The notes under the pieces were generated by a model. That model was given only the letters and a program-made list of their open reading frames with translations, did no database searches and had not been told where the DNA came from. A stretch of 57,755 nt of DNA from an uncultured Caulobacteraceae bacterium (GTDB lineage: Bacteria; Pseudomonadota; Alphaproteobacteria; Caulobacterales; Caulobacteraceae). Made by a program: the position numbers and the translations under genes. Positions 52,748-57,755 of the stretch are shown here, in pieces. The DNA is taken from positions 1 to 57,755 of the forward strand of contig CAIQJF010000085.1 in assembly GCA_903872075.1 (NCBI GenBank), in the 5' to 3' direction. Position 1 is the first letter of the stretch, and each line of letters starts with the position of its first letter.

Positions 52748-55700
52748 TCAGGCGGGGCCGAAACCCCCGCCGCCCGGCGTTTCGATCTCGATCGCCTCGC
52801 CAGCCTGGACCTCGACCGAGAAGCAGCCGGGCAGGGTCTGAACCGACCCGTCGGCCTGGATCAGGCGCTGCGCTCCCGGCAGGGCGTCGCCGCCGCCCTT
52901 GAGGCCCCGGGGCGGGGCCTCGCGATGCGTGGAGAGCAGGCCCGCGGTCATGGGGGCGAGGAAGCGGATGCGCCGCACCGTTCCGTCTCCGCCGGGCATG
53001 GCCCCGACCCCACCCGATCCGCGCCGGACGCTGAACGTCTCCAGCCGCACCGGGAACCGTCGCTCCAGGATCTCCGGATCGGTCAGCCGCGAATTGGTCA
53101 TGTGGGTGTGGACGGCGCTGGCCCCCGCCGCGTGGGCCGTGGCCCCGGCGCCGCCGCAGATGGTCTCATAGTACTGCCGGTCCGCGTCGCCGAAGGTGAA
53201 GTTGTTCATGGTCCCCTGGGAGCCGGCCATGACGCCCAGCGCCGCATAGAGCGCGTCGACCACGTGCTGGCTGGTCTCCACGTTGCCGGCCACCACCGCG
53301 CCGGGCGGGCGGGGGCAGAGCATGGATCCTTCCGCGACCCGCACCTCGAGCGGCGTCAGGCAGCCGGCGTTGAGCGGGATGTCGTCGTCCACCAGGCTGC
53401 GGAAGACGTAAATGGCCGCCGCATCAATAATCGACGATGGGGCATTGAAATTGCTGGGAAGCTGGGCGCTGCTGGCGGTGAAGTCGAGAACGGCCGAGCC
53501 GGCCGCGGCGTCCACCGTCACGGTCACGGCGATCTCCCCGCCGCCGTCCATCGGCAGACGTGCGGCGCCGTCGGAGAGGGCCCCCACGGCGCGGCGGACG
53601 CAGGCTTCGGCGTTGGCCTGGACGAAGCCCATGTAGCGGGCCACGGCCTCGCCGCCGTGATCGGCGATCAGCGTGAGCACCGAGGCCGCACCGGCGCGGC
53701 AGGCGGCGATCTGGGCCTTCAGGTCGCCGATGTTGCGGTCCGGGGCGCGGGCCGGCCAGCCGCCGGAGGCCAGGGCGTCGCGGACCTCGCCCTCCAGGAA
53801 CCGCCCGCCGCGCAGGATCGGCAGGGCGTCGAGCATCACCCCCTCCTCGTCGATGGTCCGCGAGAAAGGCGGCATGGAGCCGGGCGCGATCCCGCCGACG
53901 TCGGCGTGGTGGCCGCGGGCGGCGACATAGAACGCCGGTTCCACCGCGCCTGGCGCGAACACAGGCATGACGACGGTGATGTCGGGCAGGTGGGTGCCGC
54001 CGGCGTAGGGATTGTTCAAGGCGAAGGCGTCCCCATCGGCCAGATGCGGATGGCGGTCGCGCACCGCCCGCACGCTGGCGCCCATGCTGCCCAGGTGGAC
54101 AGGCATGTGCGGGGCGTTGGCCACCAGACCGCCATCGGCGTCGAACAGGGCGCAGGAGAAATCCAGCCGCTCCTTGATGTTCACCGAGCGGGCCGTGCGC
54201 TCCAGGGCCGCACCCATGGCCTCGGCGACGCCCATGAAGCGGCGGTTGAACAGCTCCAGGGTGACCGGATCGGGGGCGTCGGCCGCGAGGCGTTGCGAGA
54301 CGCGCGGCGCGGTCCGTCGCAGCCGGATCAGGCCGTCCGGACCGGGCTCGGCTTGCCAGCCTTCGGCCACCCAGATCTGGGTGTCGTGGCGCAGAACCAG
54401 GCGCGGGCCGGTGACCGGGGCGGTGAGGGTGTCGGCGAACACCGGACGTGAGGCAGCTGCGGCGGCGGCGGCCAGCGGCGCGGTTGGGGCGACGACGTCC
54501 GCCGCCGCCGCGGGCTGCGTTTCCAGAATCTCGACCTCGACGCTGGCAATCACCGGGACGCCCGCCTCGACGAAGCCGAACAGGCGCTGATGGGCCGCTT
54601 CGAAGGCCGCCATCATGCCGGCGACGCCTGTCAGGGGGCAGGGCAGGGCAGTGTCGGATTCGGCGTAGCGAAGGCGCGCGGTGAGGGTGACGTAGCCAGG
54701 CTCCGCGCCCTGGGCGGCCAGATCGGTGCGGGCGGCCTGGGCCAGTTCGGCGGCGAGGGCCTGGGCGGCGGCCAGCCCCGCCAGGTCCAACGGCCGCTCG
54801 AGTCCGGCCTGCCGCGCGGCGCGAAGGCGGGCCTGGCCGATCCCCCAGGCCGACAGCAGGCTGCCAAATTTCGGGCACAGCACCTCGTCCATGGCCAGGG
54901 CGTCGGCCACCTGACAGGCCACCTGTCCGGCCGCCCCGCCAAAGGCGGTGAGGGCGTGGGTCCGGGGATCGAAGCCCCGGGCGGTCGAAACCTGGCCTAT
55001 GGCCCCGGCCATCTGTTCCACGGCGATGTCGAGGAAGCCCTGGGCGGCCGCCTCGGGCGTGGGAAGGCCCATGGCCTCGGCCAGGGCGGCGAGGGCGGTC
55101 CGCGCGGCGGCGACGTCGAGGGGCGCGTCGCCCCGCGGGCCGAACACGGCGGGGAAGAAAGCCGGATCCAGCCGTCCCAGCACCAGATTTGCGTCGGTGA
55201 CGGTCGCCGGACCGCCCCGGCCATAGGCGGCCGGCCCCGGCATGGCCCCGGCGCTGGCCGGCCCCACCCGGGCGCGCAGCCCGTCGAAGGCCAGGATCGA
55301 GCCGCCGCCAGCGGCCACCGTTTCCACGTCGAGCATGGGCGCGCGCAGGGTGACCCCGGCGACGCGGGCGCTCTGGCGGCGCTCCAGTGCGCCGGCGTAG
55401 CGGCACACGTCCGTCGACGTGCCGCCCATGTCGAAGCCGAGCACGGCGGTCGCGCCTGCCGCCTCGGCCGTGCGCGCGACACCGACTACGCCGCCGGCCG
55501 GTCCCGACAGCACCGCGTCGCGGCCGTGGAAGGCCTCGGCCCGGGCCAGGCCGCCGCCGGAGGTCATGAACAGCAGGGGCGCGCCGTTCACGGCTGTCGA
55601 CAGGCCCTCGGCATAGGCGCGAAGGACAGGCGTGAGATAGGCGTCGGCGACCGTTGTCTCTGCCCGGGGCAGGAAGCGGGGGAGGGGGGAGACCTCATGG

Positions 55701-56293
55701 CTGGTGACCACGGCGGCGAAGCCCGCGGCCCGAGCCAGGTTCGCCGCGCGCCGTTCGTGGGCCGGATTGAGATCGGCGTGGAGGAACGCGATGGCCACGC
55801 TCTCGATGCCGGCCGCCTTCGCCGCGGCGAGGTCGCGGGCGAGGGACGCGTCGTCCAGCGCGCGCAACACGGCGCCCTCGGCGTCGAGCCGCTCGTCGGC
55901 CTCGATCACAGCTTCGTAGAGCGGCAGGGCCTTACGGATATCGAGGGCGAAGAGCTCCGGCCGGGCCTGATCGCCGATCAGCAGGCTGTCCGCGAAGCCG
56001 GCGGTGGTGACGAACAGGGTTCGCGCGCCCTTGCGCTCCAGCAGGGCGTTGGTGGCCACCGTGGTGCCGACCTTGATGGCGGCGATGCGATCGGCTGGGA
56101 ACGGCTCGCCGGGATCGGCGTTCAACATCCGTCGCATCGCCTCAACGGCGGCGTCGGCGTAGGCGGGTGACTGCGATGGCAGTTTCAGCGTGCTCAAGGC
56201 GCCGTCCCCGTCTCGGCCGATGACGTCGGTGAAAGTGCCGCCACGGTCGATCCAGAAGGTCCAGCCGGGCGACGCGGGTTGGGACGAGGGCAT
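52748..56293 (-). CDS. 5-oxoprolinase-like ATP-dependent hydantoinase (HyuA-HyuB fusion)
   Basis: An 1181-residue single-chain enzyme. Residues about 10-650 are hydantoinase A: WIDRGGTFTDVIG (actin-like phosphate loop 1), GFDMGGTSTDVCRY (phosphate 2), KVGTTVATNALLER. Residues about 680-1180 are hydantoinase B: RRFMGVAEAMGAALERTARS, ALNNPYAGGTHLPDITVV, ARGHHADVGG, TMNNFTFGD, PGGGGFGP at the end. Start ATG 56293; the ORF upstream to 56419 lacks protein character. Opens 5-oxo-L-proline or a related cyclic amide with ATP. The two halves are usually separate genes in other systems. Confidence 0.92.
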   Translation of the reverse strand: MPSSQPASPGWTFWIDRGGTFTDVIGRDGDGALSTLKLPSQSPAYADAAVEAMRRMLNADPGEPFPADRIAAIKVGTTVATNALLERKGARTLFVTTAGFADSLLIGDQARPELFALDIRKALPLYEAVIEADERLDAEGAVLRALDDASLARDLAAAKAAGIESVAIAFLHADLNPAHERRAANLARAAGFAAVVTSHEVSPLPRFLPRAETTVADAYLTPVLRAYAEGLSTAVNGAPLLFMTSGGGLARAEAFHGRDAVLSGPAGGVVGVARTAEAAGATAVLGFDMGGTSTDVCRYAGALERRQSARVAGVTLRAPMLDVETVAAGGGSILAFDGLRARVGPASAGAMPGPAAYGRGGPATVTDANLVLGRLDPAFFPAVFGPRGDAPLDVAAARTALAALAEAMGLPTPEAAAQGFLDIAVEQMAGAIGQVSTARGFDPRTHALTAFGGAAGQVACQVADALAMDEVLCPKFGSLLSAWGIGQARLRAARQAGLERPLDLAGLAAAQALAAELAQAARTDLAAQGAEPGYVTLTARLRYAESDTALPCPLTGVAGMMAAFEAAHQRLFGFVEAGVPVIASVEVEILETQPAAAADVVAPTAPLAAAAAAASRPVFADTLTAPVTGPRLVLRHDTQIWVAEGWQAEPGPDGLIRLRRTAPRVSQRLAADAPDPVTLELFNRRFMGVAEAMGAALERTARSVNIKERLDFSCALFDADGGLVANAPHMPVHLGSMGASVRAVRDRHPHLADGDAFALNNPYAGGTHLPDITVVMPVFAPGAVEPAFYVAARGHHADVGGIAPGSMPPFSRTIDEEGVMLDALPILRGGRFLEGEVRDALASGGWPARAPDRNIGDLKAQIAACRAGAASVLTLIADHGGEAVARYMGFVQANAEACVRRAVGALSDGAARLPMDGGGEIAVTVTVDAAAGSAVLDFTASSAQLPSNFNAPSSIIDAAAIYVFRSLVDDDIPLNAGCLTPLEVRVAEGSMLCPRPPGAVVAGNVETSQHVVDALYAALGVMAGSQGTMNNFTFGDADRQYYETICGGAGATAHAAGASAVHTHMTNSRLTDPEILERRFPVRLETFSVRRGSGGVGAMPGGDGTVRRIRFLAPMTAGLLSTHREAPPRGLKGGGDALPGAQRLIQADGSVQTLPGCFSVEVQAGEAIEIETPGGGGFGPA

Positions 56294-56413
56294 GAGGTTT
56301 GCCTGATCACGTGAGCTTGATCGGGCCTGAATCTTCCGGCCCGGCGGTTGACGCGGGGGGATTGGCCCCCGACTATTCATAACTCCGCCATAAAGCGGAA
56401 GCAGGTTAGGTCC

Positions 56414-56710
56414 ATGCAACGGCGGTCACCAAGCTTCAAGCCCACGGCTTCGCTCTGGCGGGGTCTGTCCTGGTTCGTCGGAGCCCTGGCGGGTTTGGCG
56501 GCCGCGGCGATCGCCGCCGTTCTTGCCGTCTTCTTCGCCGCGACCATGATGGTCGTGGCCTTCATGGCCTCCGTCCTGCTCGCCCTGGCGGCCACCGCCG
56601 TGCGCGCACGTCGTCAGGTCCGCCCCGCGCCCGTCGATCCCAATCTGATCGAAGCCCGCAACGTGGGCGGCCACTCCTGGGTGGCCTACGGCTGGGACGA
56701 CCGCCGCTAG
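56414..56710 (+). CDS. Small membrane protein
   Basis: A 98-residue protein. A basic N-terminus is followed by one or two membrane helices (FVGALAGLAAAAIAAVLAVF, FAATMMVVAFMASVLLALAA) and a cytoplasmic tail (ARNVGGHSWVAYGWDDRR). ATG 56414 lies after an AGGTTAGG site. A -35 TTGACG (from 56348) with a -10 GACTAT 17 nt later is a plausible promoter. No family recognised. Confidence 0.6.
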   Translation: MQRRSPSFKPTASLWRGLSWFVGALAGLAAAAIAAVLAVFFAATMMVVAFMASVLLALAATAVRARRQVRPAPVDPNLIEARNVGGHSWVAYGWDDRR

Positions 56711-56801
56711 ATCTCGCGCCATCTGCGGCGGAATAGCTGTTTCCACCTCCCGGAAGGCCCTCTAAAGAGCGGCCTCGAACACCATTTCGGGAGAGAAACG
56801 C

Positions 56802-57092
56802 ATGATCGGTATCGTCGCTGTCATTAAGGTCCAAGAGGGCAAGGGCCCCGACTTTGAAGCCGTGTTCCTGGACCTGGCCGGCAAGGTGCGGGCCAACGAA
56901 CCGGGCAACCTGCTCTATCAACTGACCAAGAGCCGCACCGAGGCCAACACCTACAAGGTGCTGGAACTCTACAAGGACCAGGACGCCGTGGTCGCTCATG
57001 GCGGTACGGACTATTTCAAGGCCAGCGGCCGGGCCATGGGGGCCTTCCTGGCCGGCCGTCCGGAAGTTGAATACCTCGACGCGGTGGTCTGA
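56802..57092 (+). CDS. Antibiotic biosynthesis monooxygenase (ABM) family protein
   Basis: A 96-residue ferredoxin-like protein of the ABM family: IGIVAVIKVQEGKGPDFEAV, RANEPGNLLYQLTKSR, TYKVLELYKDQDAVVAHGGT, with a conserved His in A-H-x-x-T-D-Y-F. Family members are small quinone or heme monooxygenases; the substrate here is unknown. ATG 56802 follows a GGGAGAG site. A strong terminator follows. Confidence 0.88.
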   Translation: MIGIVAVIKVQEGKGPDFEAVFLDLAGKVRANEPGNLLYQLTKSRTEANTYKVLELYKDQDAVVAHGGTDYFKASGRAMGAFLAGRPEVEYLDAVV

Positions 57093-57125
57093 GCCGCCAC
57101 GCTCAATTTAAGCTGACCAACACAG

Positions 57126-57162
57126 AACCGCCCGGCGTCGCGACGACGCCGGGCGGTTTTTC
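57126..57162. terminator. Rho-independent terminator (bidirectional)
   Basis: A perfect 13-bp stem CCGCCCGGCGTCG/CGACGCCGGGCGG (57128-57140 and 57144-57156) with CGA loop, followed by TTTTTC. Two more A/T pairs extend the base (AA at 57126-57127). It serves the ABM gene and, because the base is symmetric, can also serve the convergent glycine-rich gene. Confidence 0.9.
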
Positions 57163-57170
57163 TTTGGGAG

Positions 57171-57755
57171 CTACCGGCAAGCTACCCGGGCGTGGACATA
57201 GCGTCCCGCCGAGGGGTCCCAGCGCCAACCCTGGCAATCGTAGCCCGGTGGCGGCGGAGGGGCGTCATAGCCCTGGTCGTCGTATTCCGTCGGCGGCGGC
57301 GGAACGTCCTCATAGATGACGCCGCCGCCGTCGTAGTAGGGATCGTAGCTGTCGTAATAGTCGGGGCCGACGACGGTCGAGCCCAGGCCAAAGCCGAGGG
57401 CTCCATAGAGCCAGGGCGAGTAGTAGCCGCCGCCATAGTAACCGCCATACCCGCCGCCGCGGCCGTAGCCGCGTCCGCCGTGCTCATGCCCATCGTGATC
57501 GCGGCCGTTCCATTGACGCCCGCCGCTATCGCTCCCGCTCTGGACCTGGCCGCGATAGCCGCCTCTCTGACCGCCGTAGCCGCCGCTGGGGGCCTGGCCG
57601 CCGGTCATCGGGCCGCCGCGTTGTCCGCCGTAGCCGCCGCGCGGCGCGAAGCCGCCCGAGGGCGCCGATCCGGAAGGGGCCGCGCCGGAGGGAGCTCCGC
57701 CGCCGCCGCGGAACCCGCCGCCCATTGGCGCGCCGCCGCCGCCCATGGGGGCGCC
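57171..57755 (-). CDS. Glycine-rich exported or surface-type protein, N-terminus outside window
   Basis: At least 194 residues, open to the right edge. The N-terminal part seen is a glycine/serine/proline-rich, repeated region (motifs such as APSGGYGGQRGG repeated twice, MGGG and GGFRGGGG). The C-terminus has Tyr/Asp clusters (GPDYYDSYDPYYDGGGV), a Pro-rich stretch (PPPPTEY, PPPPPGY) and a terminal motif GWRWDPSAGRYVHARVACR. An in-frame ATG (57746) exists, but repeats continue before it, so the real start with its signal peptide is probably beyond 57755. Confidence 0.6.
   Translation of the reverse strand, partial: GAPMGGGGAPMGGGFRGGGGAPSGAAPSGSAPSGGFAPRGGYGGQRGGPMTGGQAPSGGYGGQRGGYRGQVQSGSDSGGRQWNGRDHDGHEHGGRGYGRGGGYGGYYGGGYYSPWLYGALGFGLGSTVVGPDYYDSYDPYYDGGGVIYEDVPPPPTEYDDQGYDAPPPPPGYDCQGWRWDPSAGRYVHARVACR

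Overview
High-GC alphaproteobacterial chromosome segment, most likely from Caulobacterales (Caulobacter/Phenylobacterium-like). This assignment is inferred from protein flavour: a two-gene MetH, an ArsR-methyltransferase regulator driving methionine genes, a squalene-hopene cyclase, many Rieske/FMO/amidohydrolase catabolic genes and dense toxin-antitoxin (TA) modules. No rRNA, tRNA, CRISPR array or complete insertion sequence was recognised.

Layout. 1-2.6 kb: 3' part of the ABC-F factor ettA, a DUF4160/DUF2442 pair and a hypothetical gene with a well-formed, possibly leaderless promoter. 2.6-5.8 kb: an A/T-rich island with two putative nucleases, an EVE/PUA-like-HNH protein and a methyltransferase-HNH fusion, the best candidate here for an undescribed defence or restriction-like system. 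5.8-7.0 kb: a glutathione S-transferase (GST) gene followed by a scrap heap: a ccdAB locus reduced to a short antitoxin plus the last codons of the toxin, and fragments of second copies of the GST and TetR genes. 7.0-15.6 kb: accessory region with four intact TA modules (DUF433/DUF5615, MazEF, two VapBC), a catabolic operon (two orphan small genes, D-aminoacylase-like amidohydrolase, epoxide hydrolase-like enzyme, TetR regulator) behind an 18-bp perfect palindrome, a DUF2478 gene and a DUF5675 gene. The DUF5675 promoter shares a TTGC-N5-GCAA operator-like element with the hypothetical gene at 2.5 kb.

15.7-36.7 kb: squalene-hopene cyclase and a TauD-like dioxygenase, a secreted Asp-box protein, a 2-hydroxyacid dehydrogenase, a Tat-exported phospholipase C, an MDR/SDR oxidoreductase pair, a penicillin-acylase-family hydrolase, small membrane or secreted proteins, an MNT nucleotidyltransferase with a hepT partner broken by an amber codon, an enoyl-CoA hydratase-like protein and a sulfotransferase. 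36.7-42.5 kb: a methionine-cycle operon (sahR-like regulator, metF, metH in two pieces) behind a 20-bp perfect palindrome. 42.5-43.1 kb: another VapBC. 43.2-57.8 kb: a Rieske oxygenase, divergent L,D-transpeptidase and D,D-carboxypeptidase genes, an amidase operon, a KASIII/Rieske/flavin-monooxygenase cluster, a fused 5-oxoprolinase, small membrane and ABM-domain proteins with a strong terminator, and a glycine-rich protein running off the window.

How it fits together: the clearest functional units are the methionine operon, where a SAH-sensing type regulator controls homocysteine remethylation; the TetR-linked hydrolase operon; the peptidoglycan-remodelling pair; and the TA/nuclease-rich left third, where broken copies (ccdB, hepT, gst', tetR') show active gain and decay.
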